A stretch of DNA of 64,000 nt. Source: an uncultured Methylobacillus sp. GTDB taxonomy: Bacteria; Pseudomonadota; Gammaproteobacteria; Burkholderiales; Methylophilaceae. Numbering within the stretch: position 1 is the stretch's first letter; each line of letters begins with the position of its first letter. The DNA lies in the NCBI GenBank assembly GCA_946478865.1, contig CAMLDO010000006.1:32159-96158 (forward strand). The letters are read 5' to 3'. The notes under the pieces were generated by a model. It was not told where the DNA came from, did no database searches, and was given only the letters and a program-made list of their open reading frames with translations. Shown piece after piece: positions 28,473 through 37,773 of the stretch. Position numbers and translations under genes: made by a program.

Positions 28473-29306
28473 TTAAGCGAAACGCGCGCGCAACTCTTCC
28501 AGCCCGACTTCTTCCAGCATTTTTTCCAGGCGCTCGGCTGCCTTGCGACGCGGCAGATTCTTGTAACGCGCGATGATAAGTTCGTTCTTCATTGAGTGTT
28601 CCCAGCCCACCAGCTCGGTCACCGTCACCTGGTAACCGTGTGCTTCGAGCTGGAGGCAGCGCAGCACGTTGGTGATCTGGCTGCCGAACTCGCGGGTATG
28701 TATGGGATGACGCCATAACTCGCTGAGCGGATTTGCAAGCGCCCGGCCTTTGTTCTTGCGCAGCACGGCAGCGACCTCAGCCTGGCAGCATGGCACCAGC
28801 ACCATGAACCTGGCCTGTTTTTCGAGGCCGAAGCGTATCGCATCGTCAGTCGCCGTATTGCATGCATGCAGCGCCGTCACGATATCGACTTCCTCCGGCA
28901 ATTCTGGCGAAGTAATCGATTCTTCCACGGAGAGATTGAGGAAGCGCATGCGCGGGAAACCCAATCTGTCAGCCAGTGCCCGCGAATGCTCCACCAACTC
29001 CTGCCGCGTTTCGATGCCATACACCTCGCCCATCGCGCGCTGCTTGATGAACAGGTCGTAGAGGATAAACCCGAGATAGGATTTTCCGGCGCCGTGGTCC
29101 ACCAGCGTAAGCCCACCGGTCTCATCCAGCACCTCCTGCATCAGCGGTTCGATGAACTGGTACAGGTGATACACCTGCTTGAGCTTGCGGCGCGTATCCT
29201 GGTTGAGCTTGCCGTCGCGCGTCAGGATGTGCAGCTCCTTGAGCAGCTCGATGGATTGTTCGGGTTTGATTTCGGGGATCAGGGTCACGGTCGGGGTCGA
29301 AAACAT
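28473..29306 (-). CDS. Class I SAM-dependent methyltransferase (Methyltransf_32 type)
   Basis: A 277-residue protein. After about 70 helical residues comes a SAM-binding motif (LVDHGAGKSYLGFILYDL), then an acidic loop (YGIETRQ) and later HACNTATDDAIR and VPCCQAE. This set is typical of Methyltransf_32/TRM13-like enzymes that probably modify RNA. The substrate is not known. I chose ATG 29306 over an adjacent TTG at 29309; GGAAATT lies upstream. The MITE-like element begins 36 bp upstream and may affect its promoter. Confidence 0.78.
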   Translation of the reverse strand: MFSTPTVTLIPEIKPEQSIELLKELHILTRDGKLNQDTRRKLKQVYHLYQFIEPLMQEVLDETGGLTLVDHGAGKSYLGFILYDLFIKQRAMGEVYGIETRQELVEHSRALADRLGFPRMRFLNLSVEESITSPELPEEVDIVTALHACNTATDDAIRFGLEKQARFMVLVPCCQAEVAAVLRKNKGRALANPLSELWRHPIHTREFGSQITNVLRCLQLEAHGYQVTVTELVGWEHSMKNELIIARYKNLPRRKAAERLEKMLEEVGLEELRARFA

Positions 29307-29341
29307 CAAATTTCCGACATTTTAAGGCTGTTGTGCGCTTA

Positions 29342-29515
29342 GAGCCTATTTTCAGTTGATTTCATGCACCGCGTTAAGTCAGGGCGGGGATGGATGCGAG
29401 ACGTAGTGCGGTGTTGCGCCCTGCTTGTGGAGAATGACTACACTGCACAGGTCGCGCCTTGCACTATATCCCGCAGGCAATCAGCGCGGAGTATGAAAAC
29501 AACTGAAATAGGTTC
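29342..29515. mobile_element. MITE-like element with long terminal inverted repeats
   Basis: The left end GAGCCTATTTTCAGTTG and the right end CAACTGAAATAGGTTC are near-perfect inverted repeats. Similarity continues inward (TTTCATGCACCGCG versus the complement of CGCGGAGTATGAAAA), giving about 30-bp arms. The interior is also partly palindromic, with matching GAGACGTAGTGC and GGGATATAGTGC segments, so the element can fold into one long hairpin. TTA directly flanks both ends, a possible target duplication. It has no coding capacity. It lies between divergent genes at 29306 and 29561. Confidence 0.75.
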
Positions 29516-29560
29516 TTACATGGGATAATTGCGCCATTTCCGATCTCTCAAGCAGGACTT

Positions 29561-30466
29561 ATGGCAATACAGTGGTTCCCCGGTCACATGACCTCTGCGC
29601 GCAAAAAGGCGGCGGAGACCATGGAGTTCGTCGATGTCGTCATCGAGGTGCTGGACGCACGCCTGCCAGAGGCCAGCCATAACCCGATGATCGAGGAACT
29701 GCGCCTGTTCCGCCAGCGTCCCTGCCTCAAGATCCTTAACAAGACCGACCTCGCCGACCCGGCTGCAACGCAGGCCTGGCTCAATTTCTACAACAAGCAG
29801 CCAGGCGTGAAAGCCGTGGCGCTGTCGTGCAAGAAACCGGGCGACGCAGCCAAGGTCGTCGGGCTGTGTCAGTCCCTCGCGCCGCATCGCGGCACCAACC
29901 TCAAACCGCTACGCATGATGATCATGGGCATCCCCAACGTCGGCAAGTCCACGCTCATGAATGCCTTGCTCAACAAGCGCGTCGCCAAGGTCGGCGACGA
30001 GCCGGCAGTGACCAAGAACCAGCAGCGCATCGAGCTCAGCGACAAGGCGGTGCTCATCGACACGCCGGGCATGATGTGGCCCAAGATCCAGTACGATTCC
30101 GACGGCTTCATGCTCGCCGCGAGCCATGCCATCGGACGCAATGCGGTCATCGACGAGGAAGTAGCGACCTTTCTCGGCGATCTGCTACTCAAGCGCTATC
30201 CTGCCTTGCTGACTACGCGCTACAAATTCGATACGGCCGGCATGGACGGCGTAGATGTGGTGGAAAACGTCGCCAGGAAACGCGGCTTCCGTATGAAAGG
30301 TGGTGACCTCGATCTGGAAAAGGCCGCGATGACGCTGCTCACCGATTACCGCTCCGGTGCACTCGGCCGCATCTCGCTGGAAACCCCGGAAACACGCCGC
30401 GAGATGACCGCCTCGCACACTCCGCGCGAAGAAGAACCCGCCGAGGATGAAGAAGAAACCGACTGA
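29561..30466 (+). CDS. ylqF: Ribosome-biogenesis GTPase YlqF/RbgA
   Basis: A 301-residue circularly permuted GTPase. G4 NKTD (60-63) precedes G1 GIPNVGKST (123-131) and G3 DTPG. The N-terminal FPGHMTSARKK motif is diagnostic of YlqF/RbgA, which helps assemble the large ribosomal subunit. The C-terminus is highly acidic. The last 20 bp overlap the next gene, so the two are translationally coupled. Confidence 0.93.
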   Translation: MAIQWFPGHMTSARKKAAETMEFVDVVIEVLDARLPEASHNPMIEELRLFRQRPCLKILNKTDLADPAATQAWLNFYNKQPGVKAVALSCKKPGDAAKVVGLCQSLAPHRGTNLKPLRMMIMGIPNVGKSTLMNALLNKRVAKVGDEPAVTKNQQRIELSDKAVLIDTPGMMWPKIQYDSDGFMLAASHAIGRNAVIDEEVATFLGDLLLKRYPALLTTRYKFDTAGMDGVDVVENVARKRGFRMKGGDLDLEKAAMTLLTDYRSGALGRISLETPETRREMTASHTPREEEPAEDEEETD

Positions 30467-30830
30467 ACCCTGCCCGTGTGGCGGCGCCTCATACGCCGCC
30501 TGTTGCGAACCTTGGCACCTCGGCACACCAGCCCCCACGGCCGAAGCACTCATGCGCTCGCGCTACAGCGCCTTCGTGCTCAAGCTGGAACCCTATCTGC
30601 TCGCCACCTGGCACCCTGACACTCGCCCCGCTTCCCTCGACTTGGCCGATGACACGACCAAGTGGCTGGGGCTGGAAGTGAAGCGTCACGAATCCGACAG
30701 CGACCACGCCATCGTGGAATTTATCGCGCGCTACAAGGTCGGAGGCAAGGCCAGCCGGCTGCATGAAACCAGCCGCTTCGTTCGAGAAAACGGACGCTGG
30801 CTTTATATCGACGGCACGTTCATCCAATAA
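30447..30830 (+). CDS. YchJ-family SEC-C protein
   Basis: A 127-residue protein starting with a SEC-C-like zinc motif (CPCGGASYAACCEPWH) followed by the conserved LMRSRYSAFV and WLGLEVKRHE segments of YchJ/UPF0225. The C-terminal part forms an NTF2-like fold. Function is not established. The start overlaps ylqF by 20 bp. Confidence 0.88.
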   Translation: MKKKPTEPCPCGGASYAACCEPWHLGTPAPTAEALMRSRYSAFVLKLEPYLLATWHPDTRPASLDLADDTTKWLGLEVKRHESDSDHAIVEFIARYKVGGKASRLHETSRFVRENGRWLYIDGTFIQ

Positions 30831-30845
30831 CTTTACGGAGCAAGC

Positions 30846-31886
30846 ATGGATTACCGCACGCTCGGCCAGACCGACATTCGCGTCTCGGCGGTCTGCCTCG
30901 GCACGATGACCTTCGGCCAGCAGAACACCGAAGCCGAAGCTCACGCGCAACTGGATTACGCCATATCGCAAGGCATCAACTTCATCGACACGGCAGAGAT
31001 GTATCCCGTCCCGCCGCGTGCCGAGACGGTAACGCGCACCGAAACCATCATCGGCACCTGGCTCAAGCAACAGCCGCGCGACAAAGTTATTCTCGCAACC
31101 AAGGTCGCCGGCCCACGCCGCAACATGCAATGGATACGCAGCGGCCCGGCAGCGCTGGACCGCGCCAACATCCGCGCTGCCATCGAAGGCTCGCTCCAAC
31201 GCTTGCAGACGGATTACATCGACCTCTACCAACTGCACTGGCCGGAACGCAACGTGCCGATGTTCGGGCAATATCAGTTCGACCCGACACAGGAAAACAA
31301 GGAGTGGGTGCCTATCCGCGAACAACTGGAAGCGCTCGCGGAACTGGTGGAGGAAGGAAAAGTGCGCGCCGTCGGTGTCTCCAACGAGCAGCCGTGGGGC
31401 GTGATGGAATTTCTCAGGATCGCGAAGGAATACGACCTGCCGCGCATCGCCAGCATTCAGAACTGCTACAACCTCATCAATCGCGGCTTCGAGTTCGGCC
31501 AGGCGGAAATCGCTTATCGGGAAAAGCTCAGCCTGCTCGCCTATTCGCCGCTCGCCTTCGGTCACCTGACGGCCAAATACCAGGACGACCCGCAGGCCTC
31601 GGGGCGCGTCACACAATTCAAGGGCTTCGCTCAGCGCTACGAAAAACCCAACGTCCAGCCAGCAGTCTCTGCTTATGCCGCACTCGCTCGCAAGCACGGC
31701 ATGACACCGGCGCAGATGGCTCTGTCCTTCGTGTTCCGCCGCTGGTTCGTAACGAGCACCATCGTCGGCGCCACGTCAATACAGCAACTGGAAGAAAACA
31801 TCGCAGCCTGGAACAAGCCGCTATCGGAAGAGCTGCTCAAGGAAATCGAGCAGCTGCACCTGCGCTATATGAACCCGGCGCCTTGA
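30846..31886 (+). CDS. tas: Aldo/keto reductase, Tas-like
   Basis: A 346-residue NADPH-dependent reductase. It has the start GQTDIRVSAVCLGTMTFGQQ, catalytic D/Y in INFIDTAEMYPVPP, the catalytic lysine strand VILATKVAG and the histidine in LYQLHWPERN. These segments, including the YPVPP insertion, match E. coli Tas. It probably reduces carbonyl substrates in the cytoplasm. It lies 15 bp after the YchJ-like gene, in the same likely operon as ylqF. Confidence 0.88.
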   Translation: MDYRTLGQTDIRVSAVCLGTMTFGQQNTEAEAHAQLDYAISQGINFIDTAEMYPVPPRAETVTRTETIIGTWLKQQPRDKVILATKVAGPRRNMQWIRSGPAALDRANIRAAIEGSLQRLQTDYIDLYQLHWPERNVPMFGQYQFDPTQENKEWVPIREQLEALAELVEEGKVRAVGVSNEQPWGVMEFLRIAKEYDLPRIASIQNCYNLINRGFEFGQAEIAYREKLSLLAYSPLAFGHLTAKYQDDPQASGRVTQFKGFAQRYEKPNVQPAVSAYAALARKHGMTPAQMALSFVFRRWFVTSTIVGATSIQQLEENIAAWNKPLSEELLKEIEQLHLRYMNPAP

Positions 31887-31899
31887 AGCGCCTGTAAAC

Positions 31900-33816
31900 T
31901 CAGCCCGGCCGGCGTGCGTGGAATTGCAGCGGCTGCGGCTGGGCCATCTGCAGCACCGGCTTGCGGATCTTGCCCATCACGTGCATTTCGCACTTCTTGC
32001 AGTCGAACTTGAGGGTCAGGCGATCCTTGCCGTTGATAAGTGTCATCGGCTCGGCGGTTACGGTGCCCTGCACGCCGATCACGCCCTTGGCCTCCTTGGG
32101 ACACAAGCTGTAGCTGTAGCGCAGGCAGTGCTTGGTGATCATCAGCGACACCTCGCCCAGTTCCTCGTTCGCCTCATACGCGGCGGCAATCGCCTTCACG
32201 CCGTGCCGTTCGTAGAACTGGCGCGCCTTGGCGTTGTAGACGTTGGCGAGATAGCTCAGCGTGTCTTCCGGATAGACCGCCGGCGGCTGGGCAGGATCGC
32301 GGCGCGGCGGACGTACATAAGCGGCAATGCGCGCGCGTTCGAGCTTTTCGATGGCTTCGCGACGTAACGCATTGACGGCGGAAGCGGGGACGAACCATGG
32401 TTGCGTCCATTCCAGCGCAATATCGGCAACGCTGAAATGCGTCCCGCCGAGTTTGGCGAGATGCTCGCGCAGTGTCGCTTCCGCGCGTTCCGGCTGTTGC
32501 GCAACCTGTTTTTCCTGTAGCAATGAGGCCGTGGCCATGCAGCCGTCCGCATCAGTCAGCGTGAGCGCAAAGCCGGCATCGGTCTCGTAAAAACGCATCG
32601 CCAAGGCAATACGGCGCTCCGCGGAATCCTTTTCCAGCAGGCGCATGAAGGCGTGGTCGCGATTGCGATACACCGTCGCACCGCGACGCAGGTCCTCCGG
32701 CATCTCGTTGGGATAAAGCTTGTTGCCCTGCACAATGTTAACGCGCAGCCCGATGAGATCCTTGTGCACGTCGAAGAAGCTGAGGCCGTCGCCGTTATGC
32801 AGCTCGACGTTGGTCTCAACCTCGAAATGGTCCTTGGCGATGCGCGTGACGCGGCCGATTTCCTCGCCCGCGTGCTTGGGCGTGTCGAAGGCGCCGATGT
32901 CACCCTTGCGGCCGTTGACGAAATAATCCGTTGCGCTGCGGTTGAAGGTCTTTTCCGGCTGCGGCGTGAAGCCGTAAGTGCAGCGGCCGGAGGAAGCGCG
33001 CGCGAGCTCTGGGCGTTCCTCGATGATCTCATCCAGCAGCTGGCGATAATGCGCGGTGGAATTCTTGAGGTAGGTGATGTCCTTGAGCCGCCCCTCGATC
33101 TTGAATGAATCGATGCCGGCATCGATGAGCGCACGCAGGTTGGCACTCTGGTCGTTGTCCTTCATCGACAGCAGATGCTTGTCGTTGGCGAGGATACGGC
33201 CTTGGGTATCTTCCAGCGTGTACGGCAAGCGGCATGCCTGCGAGCATTCGCCACGGTTAGCGCTGCGGCCAGTGTGGGCGTGGCTGATGAAGCACTGGCC
33301 GCTGAAGGCGACGCACAGCGCCCCGTGCACGAAGAACTCCAGGTTGCAGCTGGTCGCCGCACGTATCTTGTGGATCGTCGGCAAATCCAGCTCGCGCGCG
33401 AGCACGATCTGCGAGAACCCCACCTGGTCGAGGAATACTGCCTTTTCCACGGTACGGATGTCGGTCTGTGTGCTCGCATGCAACTGGATCGGCGGCAGAT
33501 CCATTTCCAGCAGGCCCATGTCCTGCACAATGAGCGCGTCCGCACCCGCGTCGTACAGCTGCCAGACCAGCTGGCGCGCGCCTTCCAGTTCGTTGTCGTG
33601 CAGAATGGTGTTGAGCGCGACAAATACCTTGGCGTTGAACTTGTGCGCATACTCCGCCACACGCCCGATGTCGGCCACCGTATTGTCGGCGGCGGTGCGC
33701 GCGCCAAATGCCGGGCCGCCTATGTAAACGGCATCAGCGCCATGCTTGACCGCTTCGATGCCGTATTCGGCATTCTTGGCGGGAGCCAGCAATTCGAGGG
33801 AGCGGGAGTTCTGCAT
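31900..33816 (-). CDS. rlhA: U32-family 23S rRNA C2501 hydroxylase RlhA
   Basis: A 638-residue U32 'peptidase' family protein. The U32 signature is seen in FVHGALCVAFSGQCFISH, followed by the cysteine-rich GRSANRGECSQACRLPY cluster region. A long C-terminal extension ends in cysteine motifs (KFDCKKCEMHVMGK). Length and layout match E. coli RlhA (YdcP), which makes 5-hydroxycytidine at 23S rRNA C2501, rather than the shorter TrhP/UbiU/UbiV paralogues. It is convergent with tas (13 bp gap). Confidence 0.87.
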   Translation of the reverse strand: MQNSRSLELLAPAKNAEYGIEAVKHGADAVYIGGPAFGARTAADNTVADIGRVAEYAHKFNAKVFVALNTILHDNELEGARQLVWQLYDAGADALIVQDMGLLEMDLPPIQLHASTQTDIRTVEKAVFLDQVGFSQIVLARELDLPTIHKIRAATSCNLEFFVHGALCVAFSGQCFISHAHTGRSANRGECSQACRLPYTLEDTQGRILANDKHLLSMKDNDQSANLRALIDAGIDSFKIEGRLKDITYLKNSTAHYRQLLDEIIEERPELARASSGRCTYGFTPQPEKTFNRSATDYFVNGRKGDIGAFDTPKHAGEEIGRVTRIAKDHFEVETNVELHNGDGLSFFDVHKDLIGLRVNIVQGNKLYPNEMPEDLRRGATVYRNRDHAFMRLLEKDSAERRIALAMRFYETDAGFALTLTDADGCMATASLLQEKQVAQQPERAEATLREHLAKLGGTHFSVADIALEWTQPWFVPASAVNALRREAIEKLERARIAAYVRPPRRDPAQPPAVYPEDTLSYLANVYNAKARQFYERHGVKAIAAAYEANEELGEVSLMITKHCLRYSYSLCPKEAKGVIGVQGTVTAEPMTLINGKDRLTLKFDCKKCEMHVMGKIRKPVLQMAQPQPLQFHARRPG

Positions 33817-33923
33817 CGTGACCGGGTATTCAACGGGGTGCGTACTATATCATACCATCGCGCCATGATGGGCTCCGCAACCCCTTGACCGGGAAAGGTA
33901 ATTACTTCAATCTACTGATAAGC

Positions 33924-35183
33924 ATGAGCACTTCGGCCCAAGACCTGGCGCAGTCAAGTGCTACCGCCGCCGCTTCTGAATCGGAACGCCTGGAAACCTC
34001 GGTTCAGATCGAATTGGTTGGTGCTCTGGTTCGCCAATCCCGTGATGCGGCGTTGATTGCGCCGATGGGCACTTTATTTCTGGCGTGGCTGCAATACGGA
34101 TACGCGCCTCTTCGCACTATCCTCGCCTGGCTCGTGGTCGTGACGCTGCCAGACATTCTCACCATCGCCACCTCGCTCAAATTCGCCTCGATTCCCAAGA
34201 CGCTGGATACCATGCGCTTCTGGAAATTCCGGCAGACCTTTTTCCATACCCTGGCCGGGCTGGCCTGGGGCAGTTCCGTCCTGTTCTTTATCAGCGAAAA
34301 CACGGCATCTTCGCAGGAGATGAGAATCGTCCTGATCCTCATGGTCGTAAGCGCACTGGCGGTGATTCCGATTTCCACCTCGATGCTGTCGCTGGTCGGC
34401 TTCGAAATCGGTATCTCGATCATTCCGCTGCTCCATTACCTGTTCACCCAGCATCCGGAGCATGCATGGCTGTCTGTGGGAACAGTACTGCTACTGGGAT
34501 GCACGCTGCATTTCGGCTGGATCGCCCACCGCCTGTTGCGGGCGCATGTGCTCAGCTCCTCGATCAACGACCGCCTGGCAACGGCTCTGAGCGAAGCCAA
34601 CCTGACCATCAATGAAACCAACCGGGAATTGCAGGAGAAGAACGCCGCGCTGACACAGGCGCTGGAAAAGCTCAACAATCAGGCGTCGCACGATGAACTG
34701 ACGGGAATTTTCAACCGCCGCTACATCCTGCAACGGCTCGAGAACGAATTGCAGGATATCCGCCGTTACCACACGGTATGCTCCATCGCACTCATCGATA
34801 TCGACTACTTCAAGCAGGTGAACGACCGCTACGGCCATAGCATCGGTGACTTGGTACTTAGGGGCTTTGCGGACCGCATCCAGGGAGAACTGCGTCAAGG
34901 GGACGTTTTCGCCCGTTATGGCGGAGAGGAATTCCTGCTGGTGCTGCCGATGACCGAGCTGGAAGCCGCGGCCAAGCTGGTAGATCGTCTACGACAAATC
35001 GTGGAAGACCGACCGGTTATCACGGAACCCGTCGTTATCAATATCCAGAGTTCATTCGGCGTGGCGCAGATGCATTCCAACGAGCCGGTGCATGATTGCA
35101 TCGCGCGTGCCGATCAGGCGCTGTATCGCGCCAAGGCCAATGGCCGCAACCGCGTCGAACTCGCGGACAAATCTCTCGGCTAG
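33924..35183 (+). CDS. Membrane-bound diguanylate cyclase
   Basis: A 419-residue protein with an N-terminal membrane module of about six helices (residues 30-210), a short coiled coil and a GGDEF domain. The active site is GGEEF (333-337), and an intact inhibitory RxxD (RQGD, 324-327) sits five residues before it, so it is probably an active, product-inhibited cyclase making c-di-GMP. I chose ATG 33924; a TTG at 33885 would add 13 residues with no ribosome site. Its stop codon overlaps the rpiA stop. Confidence 0.9.
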   Translation: MSTSAQDLAQSSATAAASESERLETSVQIELVGALVRQSRDAALIAPMGTLFLAWLQYGYAPLRTILAWLVVVTLPDILTIATSLKFASIPKTLDTMRFWKFRQTFFHTLAGLAWGSSVLFFISENTASSQEMRIVLILMVVSALAVIPISTSMLSLVGFEIGISIIPLLHYLFTQHPEHAWLSVGTVLLLGCTLHFGWIAHRLLRAHVLSSSINDRLATALSEANLTINETNRELQEKNAALTQALEKLNNQASHDELTGIFNRRYILQRLENELQDIRRYHTVCSIALIDIDYFKQVNDRYGHSIGDLVLRGFADRIQGELRQGDVFARYGGEEFLLVLPMTELEAAAKLVDRLRQIVEDRPVITEPVVINIQSSFGVAQMHSNEPVHDCIARADQALYRAKANGRNRVELADKSLG

Positions 35184-35863
35184 CCGCCGGCCCAGCGTTC
35201 CTCGACCCGCCCGTCCTGCGCCACGAAAACCGCGCTCGCGAGACGATGAAAAATGCCATGCTCCACCACGCCCGGAGTTGCATTCAGCTGCGCATCCAGT
35301 TCGCCGCCATCCACGGTGGGACTGAACGTCAAGTCCAGCACCAGGCTGCCGTGGGAGGTGACGGCCAGACCATCCTTGCTTGCGTTCGGGCGCAAGTCAC
35401 CTTCCCCGCCGAGCGATTCCAGCGTGCGCTTGGCCAATTGCCATGCGAAGGGAATGACTTCGACCGGAATCGGATATTTCTCGCCGATGCGCGACACGAG
35501 CTTGCTCTGGTCCACCAGCACGATGAATTTGTCCGCAGCGCGGGCGAGCAGTTTTTCGCGCACGAGGTCGGAGCCGCGCCCCTTGAGCAGCGTCATGTCG
35601 GGCGTAACTTCATCCGCGCCATCCACATAGAGATCGAGCCGGTCGATCTGATCCATGGAAACCAGCGGCAAACCCAGGCTGCGCGCCTTGATCGCACTCA
35701 CCACGGAGCTGGAAACAGCCCTGACCTTCAAGCCCTCCTCGCGCATGCGCCGCGCCAGTTCCTCGATGAAAAAATTCGCGGTCGAGCCAGTGCCCAGGCC
35801 GACCAGCATATCGTTCTGCACCAGGCGAGCAGCCTGACGGGCAACGAGTTCCTTGTCATTCAT
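35180..35863 (-). CDS. rpiA: Ribose-5-phosphate isomerase A
   Basis: A 227-residue enzyme interconverting ribose-5-phosphate and ribulose-5-phosphate in the pentose phosphate pathway. It has the phosphate-binding GLGTGSTANFFIEEL, the catalytic DGADEV and the conserved KGRGSDLVREK segment. The final codons overlap the diguanylate cyclase end by 4 bp (shared CTAG). The ATG at 35863 follows AGGAGGTGATGTC. dhaK lies 24 bp upstream, so rpiA may be the last gene of a dhaL-dhaK-rpiA unit for C3/C5 sugar phosphates. Confidence 0.95.
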   Translation of the reverse strand: MNDKELVARQAARLVQNDMLVGLGTGSTANFFIEELARRMREEGLKVRAVSSSVVSAIKARSLGLPLVSMDQIDRLDLYVDGADEVTPDMTLLKGRGSDLVREKLLARAADKFIVLVDQSKLVSRIGEKYPIPVEVIPFAWQLAKRTLESLGGEGDLRPNASKDGLAVTSHGSLVLDLTFSPTVDGGELDAQLNATPGVVEHGIFHRLASAVFVAQDGRVEERWAGG

Positions 35864-35887
35864 GACATCACCTCCTGATGGATGGTA

Positions 35888-36877
35888 TCAGCGCCCCCAG
35901 CGCAGGGCAGCAGTATGCACCGGAGAATCCCAGTGCTTGCGGATTTCATCATCGAGCAGGCACACCGTGATCGAAGCGCCCGCCATTTCAAGCGAAGTAG
36001 TGTAATCGCCGACGAGAGAGCGGGTGACGGTAATGCCGCGCTGCTTCAGCAGCTTCTCGGCGGAGTTGTAAATCAGGTAGAGCTCCATCAACGGCGTGCC
36101 GGTGAAACCATTCACCATGAGCAGGGCCTCGCTGCCGGATTCCGGCTTCAGATCTTCCATGATGGCATGGACCAGGTCAGCGACGATTTCATCGGCACTG
36201 CGCATCGATTCGCGACGGCGTCCCGGTTCGCCATGGATACCGACACCCATTTCCAGCTCGTGCGGCTCGATATCGAAGGTCGGGCGACCCGCCGCCGGCA
36301 CGGTACAACTGGTAAGGGCGACCCCCATGGAAGCCGTGCGACTGTTGACGCGATCACCCAAGACCTTGCATGCCGCCAGATCGGCGCCGGTCTCGGCCAG
36401 GCTGCCCACCACCTTTTCGACGATCACCGTGCCTGCCACGCCGCGGCGGCCGGTGGTATAGGTCGAATTCTCGACCGCGACATCATCGCTGGTAATCACC
36501 GTGGCATGCTCGAACGGCAGCATCTCCGCCGCCATTTCAAAGTTCATCACGTCGCCAGCGTAGTTCTTGACGATGAACAGCACGCCTTTTCCGCTCTCCA
36601 CTGCTTCCGCAGCAGCCAGCATCTGGTCGGGTGTAGGCGAAGTGAATACATGACCGGGACAGGCGGCATCCAGCATGCCGTAGCCGATAAATCCGCTATG
36701 CAGTGGTTCATGGCCCGAACCGCCGCCCGAAATCAGGGCTACCTTGTTCTCGGCTTTCTTAGCACGGGCGAGGTAGTTGGGATCGAGATTGAGGCTGACA
36801 ATATCGCGATGCGCCGAGGCGAAGCCGGACAGGCTCTCCACCAGCAGGTCGTCGACATGGTTGATGAATTTCTTCAT
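35888..36877 (-). CDS. dhaK: Dihydroxyacetone kinase subunit DhaK
   Basis: A 329-residue substrate-binding subunit. GGGSGHEPLHSG (51-62) and the covalent substrate histidine H215 in GIHGEPG are intact. It holds dihydroxyacetone as a hemiaminal while the DhaL subunit supplies the phosphate, making dihydroxyacetone phosphate. The start has GGAG 8 bp upstream. It sits 81 bp after dhaL on the same strand. No DhaM phosphocarrier gene is in the window. Confidence 0.93.
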   Translation of the reverse strand: MKKFINHVDDLLVESLSGFASAHRDIVSLNLDPNYLARAKKAENKVALISGGGSGHEPLHSGFIGYGMLDAACPGHVFTSPTPDQMLAAAEAVESGKGVLFIVKNYAGDVMNFEMAAEMLPFEHATVITSDDVAVENSTYTTGRRGVAGTVIVEKVVGSLAETGADLAACKVLGDRVNSRTASMGVALTSCTVPAAGRPTFDIEPHELEMGVGIHGEPGRRRESMRSADEIVADLVHAIMEDLKPESGSEALLMVNGFTGTPLMELYLIYNSAEKLLKQRGITVTRSLVGDYTTSLEMAGASITVCLLDDEIRKHWDSPVHTAALRWGR

Positions 36878-36958
36878 GATGCTCCTCCAGAAAATTCGCT
36901 TGCCTCACCCTTCCGACCTCCAGGGTTGAAAGCGGCAAGCCGCGTTCTATTTGTCTTG

Positions 36959-37594
36959 CTAATTGTCTTGGGCCAATGCCAGGTCGCAAATGGTACAGAT
37001 GATGACCTGGCTGCTCTTGGCGCCCGGGTCGATATGGCCGATGGCACGCTCGCCCAGAAAAGCGGCGCGCCCCTTGGTCGCGATCATGTCGCGCGTCGCC
37101 AGTACGCCCTGTTCCGCCTCGCGCTTGATCACCTGCAGCGTCTCGGCGCAGTCATAGCCTTCGTCGGCCAGCCGGGTGAAGGTCTGCGAAACCGGGATTA
37201 GCACATCGAGCATGGTTTTCTCGCCCACGCCAGCCTTGCCGCGCATTTTGATCGCTTCCACACCGGCCGCAAAAGCGATGGCGATCTGCGGTAATGATTC
37301 GGCACCCTCCTCCTTGACCGCCTTGGCCATGGCGATGAAAAAGCTGCCGATAAGCGGGCCTGAGGCGCCTCCAATCGTTGAAAGCAGCTTCATGCCGACC
37401 TTTTGCAACGCGGCATCGGGTGCAAGTGGCGCCAGTTCGTCGCGCATGCCGACGATGGTCGCGCAGCCGCGCTTCATGTTGATGAAATGGTCCCCATCGC
37501 CGATTTCGCGGTCCAGCGATTCGATTTCGGGTTCGTGCGCGAGGATAGCCTGATGAACAGCTTCGGCCGCTCGCAGAATGAATTCTGTGTTCAT
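36959..37594 (-). CDS. dhaL: Dihydroxyacetone kinase nucleotide-binding subunit DhaL
   Basis: A 211-residue helical subunit. The Mg-nucleotide motif IGDGDHFINMKRG (31-43), a GGASGPL loop and the MRGKAGVGEKTMLD region are conserved. It carries the ADP/ATP used to phosphorylate DhaK-bound dihydroxyacetone. The phosphate donor, PEP through DhaM or ATP directly, cannot be told from this window. It is the first gene of the dhaL-dhaK(-rpiA) unit. Confidence 0.92.
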   Translation of the reverse strand: MNTEFILRAAEAVHQAILAHEPEIESLDREIGDGDHFINMKRGCATIVGMRDELAPLAPDAALQKVGMKLLSTIGGASGPLIGSFFIAMAKAVKEEGAESLPQIAIAFAAGVEAIKMRGKAGVGEKTMLDVLIPVSQTFTRLADEGYDCAETLQVIKREAEQGVLATRDMIATKGRAAFLGERAIGHIDPGAKSSQVIICTICDLALAQDN

Positions 37595-37711
37595 GCGCTT
37601 GCCTTGTTTGGATTGGTGATCTGGATTGGCAGGAAAGCAGCCATGCTGCCAGCTTTTGGATTGTCAGCCAAGAGCAGCATGACGAAGCGCTGCGCACGCA
37701 CAAATGAAACG

Positions 37712-37750
37712 GCCGGTGTCGACAACGAATTTCGTCATCGGCACCGGCCT
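37712..37750 (-). terminator. Long hairpin downstream of the Ala/Pro-rich lipoprotein gene
   Basis: GGCCGGTG pairs with CACCGGCC and the inner CGA/TCG and ACGA/TCGT also pair, giving a tall stem with one internal mismatch. It starts about 24 bp past the stop of the minus-strand lipoprotein gene. The U-tract is weak. Confidence 0.5.
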
Positions 37751-37773
37751 TGGCCAGGCTTTAAATTCCTGGA

